From a bacterium (GTDB taxonomy: Bacteria; Myxococcota_A; Bradymonadia; UBA7976; UBA1532), in the NCBI GenBank assembly GCA_030424955.1, contig JAUHVS010000045.1, positions 1 to 16,958 of the forward strand: 16,958 nucleotides of DNA, in the 5' to 3' direction. The translations under genes and the position numbers were made by a program. Shown here piece after piece: positions 7,379 to 13,894 of the stretch (position 1 is its first letter; the number at the start of each line of letters is the position of its first letter). Below the pieces are notes generated by a model. That model was given only the letters and a program-made list of their open reading frames with translations. It did no database searches and was not told where the DNA came from.

Positions 7379-8983
7379 ATGCGCCAGCCCCGCCCCGTGG
7401 CCCTCTGGGCCGCCCTCACCCTGCCCGCCCTCGTGGGCTGCGGCGCCGCCCCGGCCCCCGCCGCGCCGAGCCTGCGCGCCCGGGCCCTCCAGGCGGCGCA
7501 GGCGGGCGACGGCGCGCAGGCGGCGGCCCTGCACGACGCAGCCTGTGCGGCCGCCCCCGAGCGCGCCGAGCACTGGCTGGCCGCCGCCGCCGCGCACGGC
7601 TCGCTCGGCGCCTGGGAGGCGGTGATCCCCCGGGCCGAGCGGGCCATCGCCCTGGCCCCGCTGGATCCCGAGCCCGTCGCCCTGCTCGCCCGCGCGCACC
7701 TGCACCTGGCCGCGCCCCAGGCGGCCCGCGCGGCGTGGGAGGCCTTCACCGGGCGCGCCCCGGCCCAGGCCGACGGCTGGTACGCGCTGAGCACCTTGCT
7801 GGCCCTGCAGGACGATCTGGACGGCGCCGAGCGGGCCCTCGATCGCGGCGTGCAGCGCACCCCCGATCAGGCCGAGGGCTGGCAGCGGCTCGGGGCCCTG
7901 CGCCAGCGCCTCGCCCGCCCGGTGCCCGCCGCCCGCGCCTTCGAGCAGGCGGTCCGCCTCGCCCCCGCGCTGCGCGACCTCGAGCCGCGGATCATGGCGC
8001 TGGCCCTGGAGGGCGGCGACCGGGACCTCGCCCGGCGCTCCGCGGCCCGCACGTTGGGGCCCAAGGCGCCCGAGGGCGCAGCCTCGCTGGTGGTGGCGCT
8101 CGCCCTGGTGCGCCGCGAGGATCTGGTCGGGGCCGCCAATGAGCTCGAGCACCTGCTGCGCGCCCACCCAGCCCACGGGCGGGCCCGGCTGATGCTGGCG
8201 CAGATCATGGCCCGCGTGGGCCGCGTGGCCGACGCCCACGCCCAGCTCGACGCCCTGCCGCCCGACGCCCCCCAGCGGGCAGACGGCCTGCGGCTGCGTG
8301 GCCGCCTGGCCCTGGCGGCGGGCGCCCCGGCGGACGCCCACCCCCTGCTGGCCGAGGCGGTGCGCCTCAAGCCGGACCGACCCGATCTGTACCTGGACTA
8401 TGCCCGCGCCCTGCACGCCGCCGGCCGCGCCGGGGACGCCGACGCGGTGCTGGCCCAGGCGGTGGCCCGCTGGCCCCAGGACGCCGAGCTGCGCTTCCAG
8501 TACGGGATGCGCCTGCACGACCGGGGCGACGCCGCCGGCACGCTGGCCGCGATGGAGGCCGCGCTCCAGGCCGATCCCCGGCACAGCGGGGCGCTCAACT
8601 ACATCGGCTTCGCCTGGGCCGAGCAGGGCGTGCGCCTGCCCGAGGCCGAGGCGATGATCCGCCTGGCGCTGCAGGGCCAGCCCAACGATCCCGCCATCCT
8701 CGACAGCCTCGGCTGGGTGCTGTTCCGGCTCGGCCGCCTCGCCGAGGCCGAGCAGGCCCTGCAGGCCGCGCTGCGCGGGCAGCCGCAGGAGCCCGAGATC
8801 CACTTCCACCTGGCCGCCGTGCTGCTCGCCGCCGGCCGGGACGCCGACGCCCGCGACAGCCTCGCGGCCGCGCTGAGCCACAGCCCGAACGCCACGGTCC
8901 GCCGCCGCTGGCAGTCCCGCTGGCGGCAGCTGTTGAAGTCTCTGGCCGAGGCGGGGTCCACGGCCCCGTCGTCCCCCCGCTGA
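7379..8983 (+). CDS. TPR-repeat lipoprotein
   Basis: A 534-residue protein. The ATG at 7379 gives a lipoprotein signal, MRQPRPVALWAALTLPALVGC, with lipobox L-V-G-C and Cys21. The remainder, about residues 30-520, is a near-continuous array of tetratricopeptide repeats. The clearest is the C-terminal set with NYIGFAWAEQGV, ILDSLGWVLFRLGRLAEAEQAL and IHFHLAAVLLAAGRDADA, which matches the periplasmic TPR proteins encoded next to lolB in many proteobacteria. TPR arrays hold protein partners; this one should be membrane-anchored facing the periplasm. No Shine-Dalgarno sequence is visible. TAGGCT (7365-7370) lies 8 nt before the ATG and could be the -10 of a leaderless transcript, but no -35 match is seen. 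The LolB-like gene follows after 12 bp, so they form an operon. The 95 bp before it, after the LarA-like gene, hold nothing else clear. Confidence 0.92.
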   Translation: MRQPRPVALWAALTLPALVGCGAAPAPAAPSLRARALQAAQAGDGAQAAALHDAACAAAPERAEHWLAAAAAHGSLGAWEAVIPRAERAIALAPLDPEPVALLARAHLHLAAPQAARAAWEAFTGRAPAQADGWYALSTLLALQDDLDGAERALDRGVQRTPDQAEGWQRLGALRQRLARPVPAARAFEQAVRLAPALRDLEPRIMALALEGGDRDLARRSAARTLGPKAPEGAASLVVALALVRREDLVGAANELEHLLRAHPAHGRARLMLAQIMARVGRVADAHAQLDALPPDAPQRADGLRLRGRLALAAGAPADAHPLLAEAVRLKPDRPDLYLDYARALHAAGRAGDADAVLAQAVARWPQDAELRFQYGMRLHDRGDAAGTLAAMEAALQADPRHSGALNYIGFAWAEQGVRLPEAEAMIRLALQGQPNDPAILDSLGWVLFRLGRLAEAEQALQAALRGQPQEPEIHFHLAAVLLAAGRDADARDSLAAALSHSPNATVRRRWQSRWRQLLKSLAEAGSTAPSSPR

Positions 8984-8995
8984 CAAGGACCGCCC

Positions 8996-9802
8996 ATGCG
9001 CCCCGCGCCCCCCGCCCGCCGCCCCATCGTCGCCCTGTGGGCCACCCTCGGGCTGCTGGCCCTGAGCCTCACCGGGTGCCCCGGCCGACACACCCGCCCC
9101 GATGACTTCAGCGAAGATCCGGCCCCCCTGCTGGCGGCGGTGCGCGCGCGCAACGCCCAGGTGCGCAGCCTCACCGGCGAGCTCAAGCTCGAGGTCTGGC
9201 GCGGATCGGAGCGGGTGCGGCTGACCCAGCTCTTCGCGGTCCAGGCCCCCGATCGGCTGCGCCTGTCGGTGCTGACGCCCTTCGGCCAGGAGCTGAGCGT
9301 GCTGGTCAGCGACGGGCAGACCCTCTCGATCTGGGCCCAGGACGAGCGCCGGTTCTACCGAGGCGAGGCCAACGCGAAGAACCTGTCGCGGCTGGTGCCG
9401 GTGCCGCTGGCCCCCGACGCGCTGGGCGCCCTGCTGCGGGGCTCGGTCCCGCTGATGGCCGAGCCCGAGCGCCAGACCGTGACCTGGGACGCCGAGAACG
9501 GCTGGGTGGTGCTCACCCTCACCCGCGACGACGCCGAGGAGCGCATCAGCTTTGAGCCGGCGCACACCCGGGTGACGGCGCTGCGGCTGCGGCAGGCCGG
9601 CCGCACGGTGCTCAGCGCGCGCCTGGGACAGTACGACGGCACCGACGCCCGGCAGGCCATGCCGCGCCGCCTGCGCCTCGAGGCCCCCACCATCGACACC
9701 CGCATCGACGTGGACGTGGCCGAGGTGACGGTCAACCCGGAGCTGCCGGCCGAGGCCTTCCAGCTCTCCCCCCCGCGGGGCATCGAGGTCGAGCCGCTCT
9801 GA
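8996..9802 (+). CDS. LolB/DUF4292-like outer-membrane lipoprotein
   Basis: A 268-residue predicted lipoprotein: signal MRPAPPARRPIVALWATLGLLALSLTGC, lipobox L-T-G-C, Cys28, +2 Pro. AAGGA at 8985-8989 lies 6 nt before the ATG. The mature protein begins with a helix (ALLAAVRARNAQVRSLTGEL) followed by alternating beta-strands, as expected for the LolA/LolB half-barrel fold. The segment DRLRLSVLTPFGQELSVLV (86-104) resembles the LolB stretch that carries the protruding membrane-insertion loop (E. coli-type RLRL...PLG pattern). LolB takes lipoproteins from LolA and inserts them into the outer membrane. Its place 12 bp after a TPR lipoprotein gene matches the TPR-lolB pairing of beta- and gammaproteobacteria. 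No ispE follows here. The alternative is a generic DUF4292 lipoprotein with another task. Confidence 0.8.
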   Translation: MRPAPPARRPIVALWATLGLLALSLTGCPGRHTRPDDFSEDPAPLLAAVRARNAQVRSLTGELKLEVWRGSERVRLTQLFAVQAPDRLRLSVLTPFGQELSVLVSDGQTLSIWAQDERRFYRGEANAKNLSRLVPVPLAPDALGALLRGSVPLMAEPERQTVTWDAENGWVVLTLTRDDAEERISFEPAHTRVTALRLRQAGRTVLSARLGQYDGTDARQAMPRRLRLEAPTIDTRIDVDVAEVTVNPELPAEAFQLSPPRGIEVEPL

Positions 9803-9827
9803 CGGGGCGTGGGCCGCGCGCCCGCAG

Positions 9828-9843
9828 CGCCCCTGAGGGGGCG
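9828..9843 (+). terminator. GC hairpin after the LolB-like gene
   Basis: CGCCCC (9828-9833) pairs with GGGGCG (9838-9843) around the tetraloop TGAG, starting 25 bp after the LolB-like stop. There is no T-tract. Position between convergent genes supports termination. Confidence 0.4.
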
Positions 9844-9882
9844 GCGTCGATGGACGCACAGACCGTGAGGTGAGGTCGGCCC

Positions 9883-9917
9883 TGAGCGGGCGGACGGCCG
9901 GGGCCGCCCGCGGCTCA
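9883..9917 (-). terminator. GC hairpin at the 3' end of paralog A
   Basis: GCGGGCGG (9886-9893) pairs with CCGCCCGC (9904-9911) across a 10-nt loop. An outer TGAG/CTCA pairing (9883-9886 with 9914-9917) reaches the paralog A stop codon. It lies immediately downstream of A on the minus strand and could also stop readthrough from the plus strand. Confidence 0.4.
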
Positions 9918-11336
9918 GGCGGTGGTGCGCCGGCGGCGGACGCCGGGCATGGAGCTCGGGCGCTCCTGGGGCGGCGCCGCGTCGGGGGTCACCTGGGGCA
10001 GGCTGCCCTTGGGGCTGGTGCTGGGCTTGCCGGCGCTGCCGCGGCCCGGCTTCGGCGCCTTGACGGTCGCCGCGTCCATCGCCCCGGTGCTCAGCGGGCT
10101 GGGCGCGCTGGTGCGGGCGGCCGCGCCCCCGCCGCTGCGGGCCGTGCGCGGCGCGGGCCGGCTGGCCTCCACCGGCTCGTCCGCGGCCGCGTACCAGCGG
10201 TACACCCGGTCGCCGGTGGCCGTCACGCTCTGCACGATGGCCTCGTCGACGCCCACGCTGGCGCTCACGGTGTTGATCCGCCGCACCAGCTCGCCGACAG
10301 CCGAGCCCTTGTTGAGCCCGAGCCGCCGCAGCGCCTCGTGCATGGCCAGGTTGCCGTCGCCATGCACGTCGTTGACCAGCTGCAGCGCCTTGCCGTCGAG
10401 GCCCGCCTGCAGGTGTGTCAGCAGCTCAGCGGCGCTGATGCCGGGCGCCGCCTTGGCGGCCTCAGGCGCCCGCGCGGCGGCCGCCTGGGCCTTGGGCCGC
10501 TGGGGCCCGGGCCCCTTCTTGCCCGCCTTCGTGGGCTTGACGGCCTTTCCGGCCTTGGCCGGCTTCTCGGGCCTGGCCGGCTTCTCGGGCCTGGCCGGCT
10601 TCGCCGCCTTGGGGGCCTTGGCCGGCTTGCTGGCCTGGGCGGGGGCGTCGGCCGGGCTCGGGGCCGGCGCGGCCGCCGCAGCGAACGCTGCCCGGAGCTT
10701 GGCGGCCTTCTCAGTCGCCGCCGGCTGCGGGCCGATGCGCGCCGCGACCGCCCCGACGGGCAGCGAGAGCCGCTCGGCGATCTGCTCAACCGTGGGCGGC
10801 CCGCCCGGGCCCCCCAGCGGCGGGACGGCCACGTCGGGGTCGCCCAGATCGGGCGTGGGGCCAGCGGTCCACCGCCACGCCCGCTCGCCGTCGAGCTTGA
10901 TGGCCTCGTAGGGCACCGCCAGGCCCCGCACGGGGGCCCAGCGCCCGATGGCGCCCGTGATGCCCCCCACCGCCTTCGGCGTCGACAGCCCCAGCGCGGC
11001 CACCACCTGCGAGACGGTGAGGCGGCCGTGCCGCTGGAGGAGCTGCATGAAGCGCTGCGTGTTGGCCGGCATGCCCTGCGCGAAGACCGCCAGGGTCATG
11101 GGCGGCGCCGCCGGTGCGGGCGCCTCCTGCGGCGCCGCCGCGGGGGGGGCGACGGTCGCCGGCCTCGGCTGAGCCGCGGCGGCGGGCGCCTGAGCGGCGG
11201 GGGCCCGGGCGGCAGCGGCCCGGGCTGGTCGCGCCGCGCCGGCCTCACCGCCCAACAACAGGAGCAGGCGTGCCAACGCCTCGGCCACAGGCCGCTCAGT
11301 CAGACGCTCCCGGGGCAGAGTCACCTTGATGGTCAT
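9915..11336 (-). CDS. Paralog A: double winged-helix-like protein with histone-H1-like Lys/Pro linker
   Basis: A 473-residue protein of unknown family and the largest of three tandem paralogs. Residues 1-30 (MTIKVTL..., then a Leu-rich helix) form the shared N-terminal module. 31-80 is an Ala/Pro linker. 81-158 is winged-helix domain 1: RFMQLLQRHGRLTVSQVVAAL, the core AVGGITGAIGRWAP (122-135), VPYEAI and the terminal WRW (154-156). Residues 181-202 (TVEQIAERLSLPVGAVAARI) look like a classic helix-turn-helix, found only in this paralog. 236-282 is a Lys/Pro/Ala tract with about 12 Lys in 40 residues. 300-383 is a diverged second winged-helix copy ending in VYRWY. The basic C-terminal tail ends in RRRR. 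DNA binding is inferred from fold pattern and charge. Start: ATG 11336; a TCCTT on the plus strand (11348-11352) reads AAGGA, 11 nt upstream. Confidence 0.85.
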   Translation of the reverse strand: MTIKVTLPRERLTERPVAEALARLLLLLGGEAGAARPARAAAARAPAAQAPAAAAQPRPATVAPPAAAPQEAPAPAAPPMTLAVFAQGMPANTQRFMQLLQRHGRLTVSQVVAALGLSTPKAVGGITGAIGRWAPVRGLAVPYEAIKLDGERAWRWTAGPTPDLGDPDVAVPPLGGPGGPPTVEQIAERLSLPVGAVAARIGPQPAATEKAAKLRAAFAAAAAPAPSPADAPAQASKPAKAPKAAKPARPEKPARPEKPAKAGKAVKPTKAGKKGPGPQRPKAQAAAARAPEAAKAAPGISAAELLTHLQAGLDGKALQLVNDVHGDGNLAMHEALRRLGLNKGSAVGELVRRINTVSASVGVDEAIVQSVTATGDRVYRWYAAADEPVEASRPAPRTARSGGGAAARTSAPSPLSTGAMDAATVKAPKPGRGSAGKPSTSPKGSLPQVTPDAAPPQERPSSMPGVRRRRTTA

Positions 11337-11508
11337 CGAGATTCACATCCTTCTACGGGCGCCAGCGGCAGAGTCCGGGTCAGAAGGCACCCGCCCGCCC
11401 TTGTCGGCAGCCATTTGAATCGTTCCAGGCCCGAGCTGGGCGGCGGGCGGCGGCCGGGTCATGGCCCTGCCTGCACACCTGCGCACCCATCAGCTGCCCC
11501 CCGCCGTG

Positions 11509-11530
11509 CCACGACGCAGCCGCGGCGTGG
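11509..11530 (-). terminator. Imperfect hairpin after paralog B
   Basis: CCACG (11509-11513) pairs with CGTGG (11526-11530). Past one mismatch, CGC (11515-11517) pairs with GCG (11522-11524). It lies 14 bp downstream of the paralog B stop on the minus strand. This may end the B transcript and make paralog A an independent unit, but there is no T-tract. The rest of the 208-bp A-B gap contains a short A/T-richer patch at 11411-11425. Confidence 0.3.
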
Positions 11531-11544
11531 GTCAGCGGCTCGGG

Positions 11545-12447
11545 TCAGAAGCCCTGCCAGCGCCACGTGCGCCAGCCTTGCTCACTGCGAGACACCTCGT
11601 AGGGCAGGGGCAGGCCCCACGCCTTCGACAAACGCGCAATGGGCTCAGTCATCTTCCCAACGCTGCGCGGGCGGGCCAGCTGGAAGTGGCTGACCACATC
11701 CGGCATGCCGACCTCGCCGCGCTCGAAGACCAGCCGCATGAAGGCCTGCGCCTCGGGCGGCAGCTCGGTCACGAAGCGCAGGAACCGGGCGTCGCCGTCG
11801 ACCTCGGGCTCCGCGGGCGCCGCCGGCTCAGCCGCCGGTGCGGCGCGCTCGGCGGGGGCCTCGACCGCCTGCACGGCAGCGGGCGGGGCGCTCACGGGCG
11901 CAGCGGCGGCCGGCGCCTCAGAGGGCGCGACAGGCATCATGCCAGGCGGCTGCGTGGTGGGATCGATGGGTCGGTCGTCCAGCCCAGGCACGCCCGTCCA
12001 GCGCCAGCCCCGGCGCCCGGCGATCTGTATGGCCTCGTAGGGCACCGGCACGCCCCGCACCGGCGCCCAGCGGCCGATGGCGCCCGTGATCCCACCGATC
12101 GCCTTGGGCTGATCGATCTCGAGGGCGGTCAGGGCCTCGTCGATGCGTAGCCGCCCACGCTGCCGCAACAGTTCGAGGAACAGCCGTGGCTTTGCAGACA
12201 GACCCTCGACGAACGCGATGTAGGCCTGGGCCACGCTGACAGCGGGCGCAGGCGCAGGCGCAGGCGCGGGCGCAGGTGTCGGCGCGGACACCGCAGACAC
12301 CGCAGGCGCCGCAGCCAGTGGCGCAGCGGCCGGCGCGGACGCCTCAGCGGCCTCGTTCGGCCCCAAGGCAGCCATCAGGTCGGCCAGAGCCTGGGCGACT
12401 GCAGGGTCGTCGAGGGCGTCGAGTTCGATGGACAGTTTGACGGACAT
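11545..12447 (-). CDS. Paralog B: double winged-helix-like protein
   Basis: A 300-residue protein, the middle of the three paralogs and the one in which both repeats are easiest to see. Residues 1-30 (MSVKLSIELD... then ALADLMAALG) form the N-terminal module. 31-71 is an Ala/Pro linker with a run of AP dipeptides. Domain 1 spans about 72-151: LFLELLRQRGRLRIDEALTAL, the core AIGGITGAIGRWAP (116-129), VPVPYEAI, WRWTG. A neutral to acidic Ala/Pro/Glu linker covers 152-218. Domain 2 spans about 219-300: AFMRLVFERGEVGMPDVV, VGKMTEPIARL, GLPLPYEV and the terminal WRTWRWQGF. Start: ATG 12447, with AGGGA (plus 12455-12459) 7 nt upstream. It is closest in DNA to paralog A. Family not recognised; DNA binding is inferred. 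A candidate operator begins 38 bp upstream of the start. Confidence 0.85.
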   Translation of the reverse strand: MSVKLSIELDALDDPAVAQALADLMAALGPNEAAEASAPAAAPLAAAPAVSAVSAPTPAPAPAPAPAPAVSVAQAYIAFVEGLSAKPRLFLELLRQRGRLRIDEALTALEIDQPKAIGGITGAIGRWAPVRGVPVPYEAIQIAGRRGWRWTGVPGLDDRPIDPTTQPPGMMPVAPSEAPAAAAPVSAPPAAVQAVEAPAERAAPAAEPAAPAEPEVDGDARFLRFVTELPPEAQAFMRLVFERGEVGMPDVVSHFQLARPRSVGKMTEPIARLSKAWGLPLPYEVSRSEQGWRTWRWQGF

Positions 12448-12484
12448 GAACGCATCCCTGGCGGAGAGGTCTCTGAGCGAGGCG

Positions 12485-12529
12485 GCGCAAACTAGCAGAA
12501 CGAGTAGAACGAGGGTAGCCCGTTTGCGC
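12485..12529. promoter_or_regulatory. Spaced inverted repeat, candidate operator of paralog B
   Basis: GCGCAAAC (12485-12492) and its perfect complement GTTTGCGC (12522-12529) are separated by 29 bp, 37 bp centre to centre (about 3.5 helical turns). The near edge lies 38 bp upstream of the paralog B ATG, where a promoter is expected. On the minus strand the segment TGCTAGTTT, overlapping the near arm, resembles an extended -10, but no good -35 is seen. Because B and its paralogs look like bivalent DNA-binding proteins, self-regulation is a natural hypothesis. Confidence 0.45.
12497..12514. repeat. 9-bp tandem repeat inside the candidate operator
   Basis: AGAACGAGT (12497-12505) is followed directly by AGAACGAGG (12506-12514), 8 of 9 bases identical. 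The pair sits within the 29-bp spacer of the inverted repeat. Confidence 0.6.
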
Positions 12530-12733
12530 AGGGAGGATGCACCGGCGAGCCGGGAGGATTCGCCAATTGCGCCGCCTCAGGGCCGGACAAATGCCCGCCA
12601 ATCTACCGAATTTTAATGAATTGCTGCCTCACCCAGCCGGCCGCAGGGCGCGCCCGCCTGCGCTTGTTGACCCGAACGCCCAAATAGAAGCATTGGAAGC
12701 GACCCTCCGCACCCCCTGTCCCGAAATGCTATG

Positions 12734-12751
12734 CCATCCAAGCCATTCAAG
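12734..12751. repeat. 9-bp tandem repeat far upstream of paralog B
   Basis: CCATCCAAG (12734-12742) is followed by CCATTCAAG (12743-12751), 8 of 9 identical. It could be a pair of direct binding sites or chance; it lies about 290 bp upstream of the paralog B start. Confidence 0.4.
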
Positions 12752-12833
12752 TGAAACGCCGCGGCGCAGGGGTGCCATCTGGGTGCCGAGGGGTCCCGTC
12801 GAGCCCGGGCCTGTCTTCAGATCAGGCGCAGCG

Positions 12834-12856
12834 CGGCCCGCCCGGTGGGCGGGTCG
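12834..12856 (-). terminator. Strong GC hairpin downstream of paralog C
   Basis: CCCGCCC (12837-12843) pairs with GGGCGGG (12847-12853) around GGT. Past a G/T position, CG (12834-12835) pairs with CG (12855-12856). It lies about 100 nt downstream of the paralog C stop on the minus strand. No T-tract follows. Likely 3' end of the C transcript. Confidence 0.35.
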
Positions 12857-12951
12857 GCGGGCTGACGGGCAGGGTGGCTGGGGGGATCGCTGCGCCATGC
12901 CCCCCCGGTGCGGGGACGGCCCAGGGCCGCTGGTTCAGCGCACGGGGTGGC

Positions 12952-13884
12952 TCAGGGGTGCGGCGACTTCCGCACGCGCACGCCCTCGCCCGCCGTCGCG
13001 GTGAGCGCGGGGGGGGCGACGTCCGCCGGGCCCTCGGACTCGCGCTCACCCCAGCGCCAGCCCATCTCGCCCAGGTCGTCCACCGTGCGGTGCAGGCGGC
13101 TGGTCAGGTCCACGCCGGCCAGCGCGGCCTCCACGGCCTCGACCACCGGCTTGAGCCCCTGGGCGCGGGCCAGGCCCAGCGCCTTGAGAGCCTCGCGGCG
13201 GCTGAGGTGGCCCCGGGTGGCGAGCAGGCGCAGGAACTGCGCGGCGTCGTCATCCAGGGTGGCCAGCGCCTCGCTCAGCGCGGCGCCGGGTGCCGCCGCG
13301 GGCGCTGGCGGCGGCACCTTGGGCGGGGGCACCGACGGCGGCCAGACCATGGGCGGGCGCGAGCTGGGGGTGGCGGCCCGCACCGGCGCCACAGCGGGCG
13401 CGATGGACGCGGCCTCGGCCCGCCGCCGCCTGCGCTGGCGGCGCACAGGCACGGGGGGCGCAGGCTCGCGGTCGAGGCCGATCCAGCGCCAGGCCCGGCG
13501 GCCGTCCGGCCCCCGCACGGCCTCGAAGGGCACGGTCACGCCGTACTCGGGCGCCCAGCGGGCGATGCTGCCGGTGATGCCGCCCATGGCCTTGCCACGG
13601 ACCACCTGCAGCTGCGCCATGGCGTCGTGGATGGTCAGGGTGCCCGCCGCCTCCACGAGGTCGAGGAAGGCGCGGGAGCGCTCGGGCAGCGCCCCCAGGA
13701 AGGCCGCATAGCGCGCGTCCCGATCCCCCGCCGGGAGGGCGGGCCCGGGGGCGGGGGCGCTGCCCGGCGACGCCCCGGTCCGGCGAGCGGTGTGACGGGC
13801 GAGCGCGTCGATCAGGCGCTCCAAGGCGCGGTGCACGGTGGCATCCGCGAGCGCCTGGGTCGGGACAGCGACGGTGACAGTCAT
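12952..13884 (-). CDS. Paralog C: double winged-helix-like protein with poly-Arg linker
   Basis: A 310-residue protein and the first in transcription order of the three paralogs. ATG 13884 is chosen because AGGAGG lies 4 nt upstream and the N-terminus then matches A and B (MTVTVAVPTQ... LERLIDALARH); a longer frame to 13998 adds 38 unrelated residues. Domain 1 spans about 55-136: AFLDLVEAAGTLTIHDAMAQL, the core AMGGITGSIARWAP (99-112), VTVPFEAV, AWRWIG. The linker (137-203) contains RRQRRRRR (148-155) and then a Pro-rich stretch. Domain 2 spans about 204-280: AAQFLRLLATRGHLSRREALKALGL, then a diverged core without GGITG, ending in GWRWGE. The Arg patch would suit binding to nucleic acid. It diverges from the exported-protein/priA pair. 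Family not recognised; function inferred only. Confidence 0.85.
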   Translation of the reverse strand: MTVTVAVPTQALADATVHRALERLIDALARHTARRTGASPGSAPAPGPALPAGDRDARYAAFLGALPERSRAFLDLVEAAGTLTIHDAMAQLQVVRGKAMGGITGSIARWAPEYGVTVPFEAVRGPDGRRAWRWIGLDREPAPPVPVRRQRRRRRAEAASIAPAVAPVRAATPSSRPPMVWPPSVPPPKVPPPAPAAAPGAALSEALATLDDDAAQFLRLLATRGHLSRREALKALGLARAQGLKPVVEAVEAALAGVDLTSRLHRTVDDLGEMGWRWGERESEGPADVAPPALTATAGEGVRVRKSPHP

Positions 13885-13888
13885 GGGG

Positions 13889-13894
13889 CCTCCT
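13889..13894 (-). promoter_or_regulatory. Consensus ribosome-binding site of paralog C
   Basis: CCTCCT on the plus strand reads AGGAGG on the minus strand, 4 nt before the ATG at 13884. It is the best Shine-Dalgarno match seen in the window and fixes the start. Confidence 0.75.

Larger units (their letters stand above)
12448..12951. other. 504-bp gene-free gap upstream of paralog B
   Basis: This is the longest gap in the window. Its half nearest B (about 12485-12760) is clearly richer in A+T than the surrounding genes, including the stretch ATTTTAATGAATT near 12610 and AAATAGAAG near 12682. It holds a spaced inverted repeat (12485-12529), two 9-bp tandem repeats and a strong GC hairpin (12834-12856). 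Short open frames on both strands here have no ribosome-binding site and no recognisable product. I read it as the regulatory region of B plus the 3' end of the C transcript. A small RNA is possible but unsupported. Confidence 0.6.

Noticed and set aside
7364..9859. Long minus-strand frame opposite the TPR and LolB-like genes
   Set aside because: It spans two real genes, has Gly/His/Gln-rich low-complexity composition and no recognisable domain; a GC-skew shadow.
9870..11693. Plus-strand frame opposite paralog A and the A-B gap
   Set aside because: The minus-strand frame holds the conserved winged-helix core shared with B and C; the plus-strand product is Gly/Arg/Leu low complexity.
12428..12616. 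62-codon plus-strand frame starting inside paralog B
   Set aside because: It runs through the candidate operator and A+T-rich region, starts within B on the opposite strand and has no ribosome-binding site.
12629..12898. 89-codon minus-strand frame in the gap between paralogs B and C
   Set aside because: No ribosome-binding site, no domain, and composition like the shadows; it also overlaps a strong hairpin.
12917..12929. CGGCCCAGGGCCG palindrome just after paralog C
   Set aside because: The one-base centre leaves too small a loop for a full stem and such GC palindromes are common here; the hairpin at 12834-12856 is the better terminator candidate.
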